In this document: one piece after another, positions 43,168-56,144 of the stretch
Position numbering within the stretch: position 1 is the stretch's first letter
Layout of the letters: each line of letters opens with the position of its first letter
Source: Carnegiea gigantea
Lineage: Eukaryota; Streptophyta; Magnoliopsida; Caryophyllales; Cactaceae
NCBI GenBank assembly: GCA_029747015.1
Contig: JAKOGI010000007.1
Location: 764,001 to 828,000, forward strand
Reading direction: 5' to 3'
Length of the DNA: 64,000 bases
Program-made: the position numbers and the translations under genes
Notes under the pieces: model-generated
What the model saw: only the letters and a program-made list of their open reading frames with translations
Database searches by the model: none
Told to the model about the DNA's origin: nothing

Positions 43168-45241
43168 ATAGAAATAGGATATTGTGAAAACATTTTGAAA
43201 AAGAAGAATTTTGTGACAACATTAAATGGAAAAACAAAGGATATGCAAATAGAACAATGATACAATATAGTAGAGGGAGGTACTATACCTTAGCAGCAGT
43301 AGGCAAATAAAGTATGTTCCCAGAGGCATGTACTACCTGCATACAACACGACATACGGGAACCATAACAAAACTTACCTACTGAAATGCTTTCTAAAGAC
43401 TCTTTCCCACCCCTGAAAATGCTTTCTAAATGAATTTGTGTGCATAGTTGACAGTTAGGGGTGATTATTTACTGAGTTTATCTCACTTTTATAAAATGTT
43501 TTGTTTTCAGGTGACCTATTTATGCCTGGGGCTGGGGACATAAAAGTAGGGCGAGGCGCGAATGCAGGAAATTTATGAGATGATATTAGATGTTCGACAA
43601 ACAGTGGTTTTTATTTCTTTGGTGTTACTAAAATTTTGAACAACATAAGGTTGAATTATTTTATAAGGATTTTTGCATTAATTTGTTAGCTTGATATTCA
43701 GCCTGATATTTCCAAGAAGAAAATACGGTAGTAACACTCCGTTAGGAATTTTCGCTGCTATGCAGGTTAAATTAGTAGTAAATAAAGAACTAGAAATCTG
43801 GGGGTTTACAAAGTGGTATCAGAGCTCAGGTTAACTGACCTGAAGGCTGGCCTAAAAGATTAAGAGAGTAATACTAATAAATAACTCTAAAACTGGTAGA
43901 ATAAAGGATTCCTCGGAGCGTGAGTGTAAGACGAGAAGGGAGTATGCTTGTATATGTTTACGTCTTTGTGTTCATATATCTGATTTGGGCCTATTAATGT
44001 CTAGGATGAATGCAAACCATCACTGTGGGTGTGTGGGATGATGTTGTCGTTACCAAAGGTTGGAAAAGATGCTCGGGGTCAGTTTGGAAAGTCAGCTGGA
44101 ACATGTGGAAACTTTCTTTCATGGGAGATTAGCAGAAATCCCCAATGATTGCTTAAGATTTAGCCAGAACCAAACTTTCTTCTTCCTCCTAACTCTATTG
44201 AGGGACCCTTTGTGGCAGTATAGAATTAACCAACTTCACCCTAAGCGGAGACCTTTCGAGATTCCTGGGGGGCTTGCCTATGTGAGTGGGAGCCTATGGA
44301 GATGACCCTAAATGAATTGGTGGACCACCTCATAGATGTAGGTCCCTATGACAAGCCTCCAACCCCTGACTCTGAGGATGTTAACCCACCACCACCCGTT
44401 GAGAAGGATACTGAGGAGGAGGAGTTCGAAAATGGAAATGAGCCAATGGTTGGGGAACCTAGAAAGGAATATGAATGAGGAAGACTCAGATGATAACCCT
44501 TAGGAAGACCCCGAGGAACACCCGATAGAAGAGGGAGATCCTAAAGAAGACCCTGAGGGAGACTCTGAGGTTAGCGAGGGACAGCTGATGGGGAGAGAAG
44601 AACTAGTGGGGGACTAGGAAGACGAAGAAAGGGACCACCCTGCACAGGACAAGCAAAACTAGTGGCTCGGAAGACTTGGAGGATAAGATAAACTCCTTGT
44701 GGGAAAGGGCCCAGCGTGAGATTGGGCTGACCTGCGGGAAGCGGGATAAATGTGGCCAGATGTGTAAGGGCATCTGTCCATTGGACGCCCCTGACCACTT
44801 GAAGGTGGAAGCATTAGGGAGCTGTTTTTTTCTTTCTTTTCTAGAGGAAGTGCTACTAGTATTGTCTCTGTTCATTATTAATCAACTGTGGCTAGTAGAA
44901 TTATAAGTTGAAATGTAATGAAAGCGCTGATGTGGAACTCTTATGGAATTTAAAATTTTATACAATAAAATCGTCTGGGTTATCTAAATCCCCGTGTTAT
45001 TGGTTGTGAAAGATGTGAATCGTGTGAATGTGATGCCTGTGTGATATAAAATGTCTGAACCTATAATGTGACGGATGTACCAGCTGAATGTGGTAATGTG
45101 CTGTAATCGAACATCTGAGAAATATTACATGATGCACTGGCATGTACTATATTCTCAAAATTTTGTAGTATGTAGAATATGAATTATTAGGGGAGGAACT
45201 TAACTCGACTTAGTTCCCGAACAGGATGGCGGGAAACCACG

Positions 45242-45433
45242 ATGAATCTCAGATCGGGTGCTATGCACTCTTTTATTCCTGATAAACTGGTTGAGATGCT
45301 AGGGTTATTTCCCACCCCTAAACCCCTTCTGCTATCTGCCATGCTTCCTAATGGGAAAACAGCGTTGTGTGAGGAGTTATACGAGGGTTACCCCATTAAA
45401 ATGTACGAGTGTGCATTTTCGGTAAACCTGTAA
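45242..45433 (+). pseudogene. Gypsy protease fragment
   Basis: SGAMHSFIPDKLVEMLGL followed by LPNGKT..CEELYEGYPI matches the aspartic protease of plant gypsy elements. The catalytic D of the D-S-G-A-T-H motif is replaced by R (LRSGAMHS), so it would be inactive. Confidence 0.75.
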
Positions 45434-45770
45434 AGTTTGAGCCGACGGATTTTGGAGTTATCTTGGGGACGGACTGGTTAGCTAAGTACTAGACTCAGAT
45501 AGACTACTCCAAACAAAAAATCACCCTAAGCTGTTAGACAAAGGGTGTGAGGGATTCCAGTGTTACGTAGTGAAAACTAAGGATGCATGACCCTCCCTAG
45601 AAGACATCCCTATAGTGCGGGAATTCCCAGACGTATTTCCCCATGAAATTCCTAGCATGCCACCTCTTAGAGAGGTGGAGTTTTGTATCAAATTGATCCC
45701 CAGGGCCACCCCTATTTCTAAGATACCTTATCGAATGGTACTAGCTGAACTTAAAGAACTGAAGACGTAG

Positions 45771-46376
45771 TTGGAGGAACTCTTGGAGAAAGGGTATATC
45801 CAGCTTAGTACATCCCCTTGGGGAGCCCCAATCTTATTTTTGAAGAAGAAGGATGGGACCCTAAGATTGTGTATAGACTACCGGGAGTTGAATAAGATAA
45901 CGGTTAAGAACCATTACCCTCTGCCCAGAATGGACAACTTATTCGACCAATTTCGGGGCGCGGGAACATTTTCGAAAATTAACCTCCATTCGGGGTACCA
46001 TCAACTCCGAACCAGATATGAGGATATACCCAAAACTGCATTCCGTACCCGATACGGCTACTATGAGTTCGTAGTGATGCCATTTGGCCTCACCAACGCA
46101 CCAGCGGTATTCATAGACCTTATGAACAGGGTCTTTAAACCCTATTTGGATAAATTCATGGTGGTCTTTATTGATGACATTCTGATTTACTCGAGAACCC
46201 TAGATGAGCACACCCACCACTTAGGGACGACCCTGGATGTCTTAAGGAGGAATGAGTTGTATGCCAAGCTATCAAAATACGAGTCTTGGTTGAAGAAGGT
46301 GGCCTTTCTAGGACATGTAATTTCCAACGAGGGTGTATTGGTAGATCCCCAAAAGATTGAGGATGTGACAAATTAG
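45771..46376 (+). pseudogene. Gypsy reverse transcriptase, open frame but catalytically altered
   Basis: The frame is the longest open piece of the element and carries [47 protein letters not shown] and the FIDDILIYS active-site box. The first catalytic aspartate motif reads [12 protein letters not shown], with N where D is expected. It starts after a TAG (W or Q position) that cuts it from the upstream EFPDVFP..IPSMPP block, and ends at a TAG in the connection to RNase H. Confidence 0.88.
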
Positions 46377-46589
46377 CCCAGACCTAAGAGCCTGACTGAA
46401 GTAAAGAGTTTCTTGGGGTTGGCACGGTATTATCGTTGATTCGTCCAAAACTTTTCAAAGATTGCCACCCCGCTTATCAACTTGACCAGAAAGGTCACCT
46501 AGTATGAATGGACGAAGAAGTGTGAAGAAGCTTTCCAGGAGCTTAAGAAGAGACTCACGAGTGCGCCGGTCTTAGCTCTACCTACGACG

Positions 46590-46960
46590 GATCAGGACTT
46601 CATAGTGTATAGCGATGCTTCTAGGAGTGAGTTGGGGTGTGTGTTAATACAAGATGAGCGTGTCACAGCATATGCCTCGCGACAGTTGACGAGACATGAG
46701 CTGAACTACCCTACTCACGACCAGGAGTTAGCAGCAGTCGTATTTACCCTTAAGATCTGGAGACATTACCTGTACGGGATCCGTTGTGAAGTATTTACTG
46801 ACCACCATAGTTTGAAGTACCTTTTCTCACAGAAGGATTTGAATCTGAAACAGACTAGGTGGCTAGAGTTCCTAAAGGATTACGATGTTTATTTTTAGTA
46901 CCATCCAGGGAAGGCCAATATAGTAGCAGATGCATTGAGTCGCAGGCCGTACCCAATACT
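46590..46960 (+). pseudogene. Gypsy RNase H
   Basis: [47 protein letters not shown] and YHPGKANIVADALSRRP give the usual RNase H order. One TAG interrupts it at about 46,896 (before YHPGKAN). Confidence 0.85.
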
Positions 46961-47229
46961 GAGTTGTTTCATAACGCTCCCAGATGAGTTGTGTAAGGAA
47001 TTTCAGATATTAGAACTTAATGTGATTACTCCAGGGGCCAAATCTATGCTTTGCGCTCTAGAGGCACAACCGACCCTTATAGAGGAAATTTGACTAGTTC
47101 AAACCATGGACCCTCAACTCGAGCAGATCAGGGAAAAAATATTGGTGGGTAAAGCACCTGAGTTCGTAATTCATGAGGATGGTACCGTATGATTCCATAA
47201 TCGTGTGCGTGTTCTAACCATAGAGGCAT

Positions 47230-48503
47230 TTAAGAAGAAGATCGTAGACGAGGGGCAAAATCCTCTACACTTGGTACACCCTGGGGGTAATAAGTTGTAT
47301 AAGGACCTAAGGCAGACGTTCTAGTGGAGTAACATGAAACAGGAAGTGGCTGATTATGTGGCAAAGTGTCTGACTTGCCAACGAGTGAAAATCGAACACC
47401 AACGGCCAGCGGGACTTTTACAACCGCTGGATGTCCTTGAGTGGAAATGGGACTCTGTGTCCATGGATTTCGACATAGGTTTGCCATTGACTCAATGAAA
47501 GAATAATGCCATTTAGGTGATAGTGGATAAACTCATGAAATCAGTGTATTTTATAGCCATGAGGAATACTTGGACCCTGGATTAGTTAGCTCGAGCTTAC
47601 CTCGAGGAGATAGTACGGTTGCACGGGGTACTCAGTTCCATAATATTGGATTGGGACACCAGATTCCAGTCGCGATTCTGGCAAAAGCTGTAAGAAGCGT
47701 TTGAGACGCTACTATGCTTTAGTACTGCCTTCCACCCTGCTATGAACGGGTAGACATAATGCACCATTCAAACCTTGGAAGATATGCTGCGAGCGTGCAC
47801 TTCGGACTTTAAGAGCGTGTGGGATGAACAGCTGGCACTGATCGAGTTTTCTTACAATAATAACTACCACGCGAGCATTGGCATGACCCTGTATGAGGCA
47901 CTATATGGGAAGAAATGCAGGACCCCGCTCTACTAGTAAGAGATTAATGAGGCCTTGACTATCGGACCGGAATTGATCCAAGCTACCACAGACAAAGTAA
48001 GGGTAATCCAGGAATGAATGAAAGTCCGCCAGAACCGTCAGAAAAGCTAGGCCGACCAGTGATATAGGCTCCTTGAATTCCAGGTCGGAGACCAGGTGTT
48101 TCTTCACGTTTCTCCAACCAAAGGAGTCGCGAGGTTTGGGAAAGCAGGGAGGCTCAGCCTGAGGTACATCGGACCGTACCCGATCATACAGCGGGTTGGA
48201 GAGGTAGCATACCAACTGGAGCTACCGACTGAACTTTGGAGAGTGCATAATGTATTGCATGTGTCGCAGTTGCGAAAAATACATTTCAGATCCCTCGCAC
48301 ATCATTGAACCCGATCCTGTATAGCTCCAAGAAGACTTATCGTATGAGGAACAGCCTGTATAGATCCTAGATCTGCAGGAAAAGCACCTCCGTAAAAAGA
48401 TGGTGCCCCTGGTGAAGGTCCTTTGGGCCAACCATGAGACGTCGGAAATCACTTGGGAGCCAGGGCAGGAGATGCAAGACAAATACTCCCACTTGTTCTT
48501 ATA
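47230..48503 (+). pseudogene. Gypsy integrase and chromodomain-like end
   Basis: [20 protein letters not shown] (zinc-finger end), [13 protein letters not shown], then [26 protein letters not shown] and YGKKCRTPL blocks, GKAGRLSLRYIGPY, HNVLHVSQLRK, and finally ITWEPGQEM with KYSHLF. At least a dozen stops are visible. Same protein as at 1-1,463 but with only one copy of the 525-bp segment. Confidence 0.85.
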
Positions 48504-48642
48504 ACCAGGTGCGTAGTAGTTTCGAGGATGAAACCCTTTTAAGTGAAGTAGTATGTAAAACCTTGAAAATTCTTATTTGTAATGACAGCGTGTCGTAATC
48601 TGATGAAGTTTCGAGGACAAAATTTTTCTAAGTGGGGTAGTA

Positions 48643-48885
48643 TGTAAAACCTCAGAAAATTCATTTTGGGAATTAATGTCAGATTGGACCGGCCTAGACC
48701 CGAGTCAATCCAAGTCAATGCCAAATGAGTTCTTGTGGAATCCATTTCATTTAAGAAAGCTTTCAATCGATTTTTCAATATTCTGAGAGTTTCAGTCGTC
48801 AAATTTTTCCTCCCCAATTTTTGTTAAACAACTCCTAAGTATTAACCTTCTTTTTATCGTTATGATTTTCTGATGTCCTTGTAGC

Positions 48886-48931
<46 letters not shown>

Positions 48932-49269
48932 TAAAAAAAGAAGGGAAGTAGCCGTGAGGCGCTAAAATGGAAAAAAAAAAAAAAAAACTTTTCCTAGTAG
49001 ATTAAGAAGTTGATTCATTTAAAACTCTTTTTCCCCCTCTTTTTTTGGTTTAAAAGGCTAAAACCCTAAATTCGGTATACAATTTGGATTCATTGTTTAC
49101 TTTTTCAGAAAGCGAAACCAAACCAGACGCCATATAATTTTTTTTTTTGAACTATACCATAATTTTTATTCATACTATAACCAACACCAAACCGCAAATT
49201 TCAAAAATAAAATAAGGCTCTGAGGGGTGCGGGTCTATCTCGATATGGGAGGGGAAGCATACGAATATA
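48643..49269 (+). mobile_element. Probable start of gypsy 3' LTR, copy 2
   Basis: Same as 1,464-2,086 apart from a longer poly-A run near 48,971 and single-base changes (for example CATTTCATTT here, CATTTCGTTT in copy 1). No gene. Confidence 0.5.
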
Positions 49270-49704
49270 GGGGGTGTTTGGTAACAACAGCTTTTTGGAA
49301 AAAAAATAGCTGTTTGGGAGGATTTTGACTGTTTTGACCAAGTCAAATAGCTAAAGGGTATTTGGTAAAGAGCTGTTTGTAATAGCTGTTTGACTCCAAA
49401 AAGCTATTTTTGAAAAAGTTATTCCCATTAGCCTTTTGAGAAGAGCCTTTTGTGGAAATGACATAATTGTCCATAAGCTTGAAAAAAATTGCACATATCT
49501 CATTAAAAACTAATTCATAAATGAGGGCATAAATGAAATTTTACCAACATAATTTTTAGAAACAGCTAATTTTTACCAAACACTTTTTCTAAAAACAGCT
49601 AATTCAAACAGCTAATATAAACTGCTAATTAATACAGCTAAGAGTTAACAGCTAATACAAACAGCTAACAGCGAACAGCTAACAACTGTTTACCAAACAG
49701 GTCC
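49270..49704. mobile_element. MITE with GGGGGTGTTTGGTAA ends, copy 2
   Basis: Counterpart of 2,087-2,521, with the flanking ATA on both sides retained and the same length (435 bp). Confidence 0.75.
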
Positions 49705-50293
49705 ATAAACTCAAACTACAGGGATTAAGGACGAGAAAAAATTAAAAAAGAAAAACATTCAAAACACTAAGAAAATGAGGATGGTCAACCTCGAACATGC
49801 AACTAGGGAGGAATTCTATATGCGTTGAATCACTTGTAAACAGAGCCCTAAAACAGTAGAAATATCTGGGATAGGAGTGTAGGAAGGGGTTGTTTATCTT
49901 GCAAACAGAGCCTTAAACCAGTAGAAATATAGTTTTCCCCTCAAATTTGTTTCTTGTCTGTTTTATTTGGGTACATTATATGTTCTTGATATTTTCGAAT
50001 CTTATGCACTTAAAACACAACAAATTGTGATTAGAGAAAAGTATTCTAGACTATATTATCTTTCGTAATCTTCATATATAGTACTAGATGCAAAGACAAA
50101 GAGAGCAACATCTCCCAGGTGAATCTTGTTGATAATTGGCATCCACTTTTTTAAACCCTAAGAGCTTGTGATTTGGATGTCAATGTGATTAAACAATGCT
50201 AAAATGTGAACATCCAACTTAATATTAATTGCATAAAGTAAGGGGAGTCTTTACATAACATAACATATTTGAATCCTGTTTCTTATTTTCTAG

Positions 50294-51473
50294 GGCAGCT
50301 TCATGATCTCCATGACATTCATGTCCTTGGTTAGGGTGTTCAAGTTATCATGGTTGGGGTCGAAGCTTCTCTTTTCCAGTTGGTGGTTCATCAAGAATAT
50401 GCCCTGTTAAATTTTTATATCAATTGGGCAATTGAACAAAGAGTCGTTATGCATTGAAGCTCAAATGAGATTTCATCTCAAAATCAATTGGTAATCGGTG
50501 AAATAACTCACAAGCTTATATATATGCTCAAGCCCTTTAATTTCATCAATGTGGACAACACCCACTATTATATTTTTTGAATTTTATCAATGCAAAATAA
50601 TATCCACTTTCATACTCCAACATGTCCCTTGTTATCTACGTATATATACTATACCTTGAAACACACAAAGTGCATTGCAGCAGCAAAGCCAGGTGTGAAC
50701 ATCCAATTCAATCCTTGTACACCTTGGCACCATATGTGAAATGACAATTATTTAAGACCATGGGGCAACCATGCGTTTAAAAAAGATGCTGTTAGCTTTT
50801 TTAAAAGCTCACATTGAGTTTTTTGATATGTTTTGATAAAAGACAAAAAGAGATTAATCAATTGACATATTAATCATGTTATATTTGAATTATGTTAAAA
50901 ATTATTATTGTTTAAATGTGCTCTATTTTTGAACTGGATGTTGGAATATTAATATTACTTAATTGATTTTATATAAGGTGTCATAATATCTTTGAGATTG
51001 TTTAATATTCAAATTTGAACATATTATCTTTATGATATTATATTGTGTGATTCAAATTTGAATATAAGATTGTGGAGCTATATTTATCAATGTCAAAGAT
51101 TTGCTCTTAATATGATAATGTATTGTGATAGAATATCTTAGAAGATTATGCTGCAAATTATGAATGGTTCTAGAAAATTCTCAACCAAGATATTCAGCCC
51201 AAATCAAGAGAAGTAACCGTTGGAACTACTTGAGTAAGAACAGAAAAAATTAAGAGCTTGGAATGCTAATTCAAGGCCTTGAAATCAGGCATGGAGATTG
51301 GATTTGCACAAGATATGCAACGGTCACTTGCCATATCTTTCTCCCCTCTTCTTTACACCTCTCATCTATAAAAGGGGAAGAGATTCACAGCAAGAGAACA
51401 CAAGAGAAAGCAAGCACTCATTGGTATACACATTATTCGAGAACTTATTGGCAGGCCCTGAGCTTAAATTTGC

Positions 51474-51556
<83 letters not shown>

Positions 51557-52069
51557 TATATATATATTACATTTCATTGTATTGTTCAAGTTCTAATTTG
51601 GGTAGAATCATAGAGTTGAAGGGTCAACTCTACCAACGATTTGTTGAAGGATCAACTTATAACTTGGAACTTAGAGTAGGTGTACTCTAGAGTTATAGTA
51701 ATCCATCCTAATAAAATTGGGTTAATTCTAGAGTTAGGGAACTCTAGGCGGAGACTAAACTTGGTTGATGCTAACCTCGCAAAAAATTGTTCGTGTCTTG
51801 TCCACGTTTACCTTTTCTCTCTTTACTTGATTAATTTGCGATATTGATCATCACCCTATTCAACCCCCTCCTCTTGGGTGATTTAATTAGCCAAACCGGA
51901 CCAACAGATGTATTTTATCGCATCAACTGTAACTCTCGAGAGCAACCTTGGAAAGGACTAAGGTGGAACCCCAGTGTTTACGTACGAACAAACCAACTTG
52001 GGACGCATATTTCTTAGCTGGCTCATGAGATAGTTTGAGGCTTATTGTTTTTCACCTGTGACAGCATAG
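50294..52069 (+). pseudogene. LIKE-COV pseudogene A, copy 2
   Basis: Same structure as 3,111-4,830: exon 2 split by a solo LTR at 50,405-50,622 (TGCCC before, TGTCC after) and exon 3 split by a solo LTR at 50,790-51,906 (GATGC/GATGT). The longer (AT)n inside the second LTR accounts for most of the change in offset. Confidence 0.85.
50790..51906 (+). mobile_element. Solo LTR in LIKE-COV exon 3, copy 2
   Basis: Counterpart of 3,607-4,667, here 1,117 bp because the AT run is about 56 bp longer. A protein-like frame across the AT run (51,263-51,613) is an artefact. Confidence 0.85.
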
Positions 52070-52219
52070 GTAAAAAAATTTGTACTACACAAATGATGAA
52101 TGTTTCATCATAAGGGGTCTCGAGTGTTTTGTCTTGATTTGAAATTTATATTATTATATATTAAACAAAAGAAAATTGTCTAATTGTATAGTAAACAATA
52201 TTATCACCATTTCTTGAGA

Positions 52220-52391
52220 GTAATGATGCATTTAAAAAAGATACATTTATCGCATTAATTGTAACACTCAAGAGCAACCTGGGAAAGGAAGGTAGAACCC
52301 TAGTGTTTATGTACGAACAAACCAACTTGGGATGCATATTTCTTAGCAGCTGATGAGATAATTTGAGACCTATTTTTTTCACTCGGCATAG
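52220..52391 (+). pseudogene. LIKE-COV fragment A2, copy 2
   Basis: Exon 3 only, with the shared internal deletion and the lost donor, as at 4,981-5,152. Confidence 0.75.
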
Positions 52392-52421
52392 ATAAAAAAA
52401 ATTTGTACCACACAAAAGTAA

Positions 52422-53350
52422 GCATGAGCAAAAAAAACCGAAACCGAAAATCGAATCGAAAAATCAGAAAAATCGAACTGAAAAACCGGTTAACCGGATC
52501 GAATTTTATGAAATTTTCGGCTCAATTAACCGAACTGATTTTGCTCCCTAGTTCAAGGTTCGGTTTTGGTTCAGGGGAGAAGATTTTTCGGTTACCGCGG
52601 TTAACCGATCTGAACCAATTTTTTTTTTTTAATGGCAGCAAATAAATAGTAAATATTAAATAATAATTGATAGCTTGACGATTATTTTCTTTTTGCTTTG
52701 CTAACTTTAGGTTTTGTTGGTAACAATTGATATTACAATTCGTATTAAATTTCAATAGGAAATTTAAGGATTAACATTGACTTTGTTGTCGAGTGACAAC
52801 TAAAAAATAATCAAAGCACTATTGTTTATAATATTGTTGAGTATCAAAAGTTTGCGAATTCAAAACTCCCTCCGTCTCAAAGTTAGAGTTAAATTTTAAA
52901 AATGTATAAAAATATTAAGCATTAAATGTATTCGCATTGTTGAAATAGGTTTTCAACCAATAAGAACATTGATATTCTTTTGGAAGAGTGAACTTTGACG
53001 ATATCATGGGACTTGAAAGAATAATGTTTTTACCAATGAATATGAGATGGAGGGAGTAGTTACTTACTAACCTTTTTAAATTGTGAACTTCGCACATTGA
53101 ATTTATTTCTAGTCGAATTATGTAAACATTATAAAATGTGCAGAGTACGGAATTTACACTAATATTAATTATTCCCTTTGTCTAATAATCATTATCAAAT
53201 ATAGGAACAATAAGTATCAAATGGATTTATATTGTTGAAATGGATTTTCAATCAATAGAACCATTGAAAGTATTCAGAAAACCAAACTTTGACAACACTA
53301 TGGTACTAGAGAAATAAATATCTTTGGCATTAAGTATGGAACAAAGGGAC
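52422..53350. mobile_element. Three MITEs upstream of DUF26 pseudogene A, copy 2
   Basis: A worn hAT-type MITE at 52,422-52,637, a Stowaway at 52,866-53,056 and the older Stowaway-like element at 53,172-53,350, in the same order as in copy 1. Confidence 0.75.
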
Positions 53351-53724
53351 TAGCGTTGGGCCGAGGCAACCCACCATGTTGAACCGAGGATTGATGTGTC
53401 AAAGCTCGTGGAACAGTGCCACTTATTTTATTGTTTTAGAGGATGGGGAAGAGCAGGTCAAGTCGTTGGTTGGCAAGTTAATCATTTTAATAACACTGTA
53501 ACGTATTAAAATTTGTTTGACTTGAAACCCACCATGCACCACCCCCCCAAAAAAGGATTGTAACCTATTGAGTACAAGCCTCAGCCAAATTTGGTGTGAA
53601 ACAAATATGGGTGAGTCTGGATTGAACCGACCCAACCTTAGCTCTGGAAAGTAGTATATTTCAATTTGCTCAAACAATCCTAGCTCCAAACACCCCCCAA
53701 AAAAAAGAAAAAGAAAAACTCCTC

Positions 53725-53732
53725 TATATAAA
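53725..53732 (+). promoter_or_regulatory. TATA box of DUF26 pseudogene A, copy 2
   Basis: CTCTATATAAA, 83 bp before the ATG at 53,815. Confidence 0.75.
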
Positions 53733-53814
53733 GGCGTCAAGTAGGCAGCAAACTTGAACAACCCAACTCACAAATAAACCAGGAAAGGAAAGAGTGGAAA
53801 AAGAAAATACCCTC

Positions 53815-54679
53815 ATGGCTTCATCTTTTCATTTCAGAGTTGCAAATCTGGTGCTATTTTTCGTGATCGCTTGCTCTAAAGAGTATGTGGGTCCATGGGG
53901 TCCATACTGCAACCCGAACTCCAACATACCGCCTGATAGTCCAGTGTCAGCCAACATAGACAACTTGCTAGCCGCGATGGTCCGTGCATCCCAAATGAAC
54001 AATGGGTTTAGTGGCTTATCGTCTGGCACCGGCAAGAACACTATCTATGGGCTGGCCCAATGCCGGGGAGACGTGAACATAAAGGAGTATTGTTATCCAT
54101 GCATCCAAGACGCGGTCCAACAGGTCATAAATGAATGCCCGGCAAATCCGATGCTCAAATCTGGTACGACTATTGCACTGTCCGGTATAGCCAGGACAAC
54201 TTCTTTGGCATGGTTGATGCCTCACAAAATGCATTGGTTCGGAACCAAGATGATTACAGGGACCCCGAATCCTTGTTTAGTAAGTTGGGGCCACTATTTG
54301 AGGACATCATTAGCAAAGCTGTTGAGCACGCCAGCGGAGGAATCGGCACAGGGAAGGTAGACCTGCCAGACAGTCACACTTTGTATAGGGCGGCCCAATG
54401 CACAACAGACCTTAGACCTTTTGATTGTGCTCAGTGCTTGGGTGCCGCGGTTAAGGAGTTCGACGATTTCTGCAAACCCAAACGGGGTTGTAGGGTGTAC
54501 CTCAGTAGTTGCACTGTTAGATACGAGATCTATAACTTTCTCCCTCCCATGATACTGGGTTTAAGAAGATTCAAGGTCAAGCTATGGAAAAGTTGATGTC
54601 GAAGTATGAGTTCGGACGAGCAAAAGAAGTTAATAAGCTGATGGGGTCCAGGAAATCTATGATGATTTCATCATTTTAA
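53815..54679 (+). pseudogene. DUF26 secreted protein pseudogene A, copy 2
   Basis: Carries the same two single-base losses as copy 1 (about 54,136-54,143 and 54,536-54,549), so the gene was already dead before the large repeat formed. It keeps the ancestral VRYS arginine codon (CGG) where copy 1 has CAG, and V instead of I in the KAVEHAS block. Domain 1 has the C-x9-C-x2-C spacing and domain 2 the normal one. Confidence 0.9.
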
Positions 54680-54899
54680 ATCTGGAAAGATGTAGGTATT
54701 TACTTAATGTACTGAATGATGCGTGCCATGTGCATGCACCCTTGGAGTCCATATAGTTTTATGGATATTGTGTGTTAAATAACGTGTGCATATATGCACG
54801 CTATCTTTTATGAATGTTTAATATAATGCGATTTGAGAATCTGCTAGTCTATTAATAATGAAACCAGTGCTTGTAGGATCGATCTCATTGTCTCAACAA

Positions 54900-55216
54900 T
54901 TTGCTGCCATCCAGTGGTTAGGATGTTTGGTTTTCACCTAAGAGACACAGGTTTTTGATTCCTTGCAACAAGAATTATGTTTTATTTTTCAACAACAAAG
55001 GTAAAGAGAGCAACATCTATCAAGTAAATATTGTTTATATTTGATTCCTAGCAACAAGAATTGTGTTTTTATTTTTCAACAACAAAGATAAAGAGAGCAA
55101 CATCTGCCAAATAAATATTGTTGATATTTGATTCTCGGCAACAAGAATTGTGTTTTTATTTTTCTGCGACAAAGATAAAGAGAGCAACATATGCTAATTA
55201 GATATTGTTGATATTT
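54900..55216 (+). pseudogene. tRNA-Glu-like relic and 87-bp tandem array, copy 2
   Basis: The relic spans 54,900-54,972 and the three-unit array 54,957-55,216, as in copy 1; one base differs in the relic (GCTGCCATCC here, GCTGTCATCC in copy 1). Confidence 0.7.
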
Positions 55217-55541
55217 GATATCCACATAAATATATATATATATTTTAACCCAAGAGCTTTGGTTTGGATGTCAAAGTAATTAAACAATGCTAAAATAATG
55301 TGTATCAACATTAGCTTTATTTATCTGTATGGATACCTTCTTGATTCTAGAGGATAAATATGCTCGAAGTTTTGAATTATCTCTTTCGTTAAAGAATGAT
55401 CCTATCTCGATATCTAGCTTGTGCCACTTTGTACTTAGCTTTTGTGTGAAAAGCATGAAATAACATTAATGCTCGACTTGTGCAGTTGTGTTTTGCTCGT
55501 CTTAGATTTACTGTACATGAATCCAGTTTCTTATCTTGTAG

Positions 55542-55984
55542 GTCTATGCTTTAGGACCTCCATAACGTTCATTTTCTTGGTTGGCCTGTTCATGTCAGTA
55601 TGTCACCATGGTTGGGACTTGCGAGCTTCTGCTCTCCAAGTTGGGAGATCAGTGGTGCTTCAAGAAAATGCCCCTTATGAGGATGCCTTGACGCTTGAAA
55701 CAGATTAAGTGTACCAATAAATCCAGGTATGAACATCCAATTTAGGCCATGTTGGCACTGACGCTAAGGAAAAGCTCATCAATTATGAGTTCGGACAACC
55801 TAAACAAATTCATAAGCGAAGGTCCAGGAAATCCGTGATGAGTTCGTCGTTTCAAAAGTATATAGATGTGTTTCCTTAATTTCTTAATAATGTGGGCAGT
55901 ACGCATGCACATTAGGAGTCTATTCATGTATTTATATGAATACTGTCTCTCAAGTAATGTCACAAGTGTGTCTGCGGGTCAATA
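55542..55984 (+). pseudogene. LIKE-COV exon 2 fused to DUF26 3' end, copy 2
   Basis: The LIKE-COV part is 55,542-55,726 and the DUF26 part 55,765-55,984; the junction is identical to that at 8,487-8,526, so the fusion predates the large repeat. Confidence 0.75.
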
Positions 55985-55985
55985 A

Positions 55986-56057
55986 TCCGTTGTCGTCCAG
56001 CGGTTAGGATATCAGGCTTTCACCCAGGAGACCCGGGTTCAATTCCCGGCAACGGAA
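55986..56057 (+). tRNA. tRNA-Glu (TTC anticodon), copy 2 of the first tRNA
   Basis: Same as 8,747-8,818 but with the normal T stem CCGGG/CCCGG, so it folds better than copy 1. The TCAGG anticodon-stem mismatch is shared by both. Confidence 0.8.
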
Positions 56058-56144
56058 ATATTGTGTTTTCATTTTTCAGCCTCCTGCTAAACTGAAATCT
56101 GTTACACTCATATCAGCAGAGGTCTTGCCATCACACAGGAAAAA

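Larger units (their letters stand above)
37331..43810 (+). mobile_element. Gypsy 5' LTR region, split by a nested solo LTR
   Basis: The stretch runs to TTTACA at 43,810, just before the primer-binding site of the gypsy interior, and includes a leader-like AACCCTAACTCTATTCTGCC with a (CT)n run (37,530-37,690) typical of plant gypsy LTRs. The start of this LTR was not identified. It is interrupted at 39,276-42,659. A 103-bp tandem duplication lies at 42,721-42,921 (CGCTAAAT..GAGCG, AGACCCACTGGGGTCG). No host gene; frames in it are unsupported. Confidence 0.6.
43811..48642 (+). mobile_element. Ty3/gypsy chromovirus interior (primer site to polypurine tract), dead
   Basis: TGGTATCAGAGC at 43,814-43,825 is the primer-binding site and AGTGGGGTAG at 48,631-48,640 the polypurine tract before TGTAAAACC (48,643). 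The first 1.4 kb should hold gag, with an open acidic frame at 44,296-44,478 but no zinc knuckle. Protease (45,242), reverse transcriptase (45,771-46,376), RNase H (46,590-46,960), integrase (47,230-48,308) and a chromodomain-like end (about 48,400-48,503) follow in the gypsy order. Many in-frame TAG/TGA codons interrupt them. The part from 47,707 on belongs to the large repeat. Confidence 0.88.
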
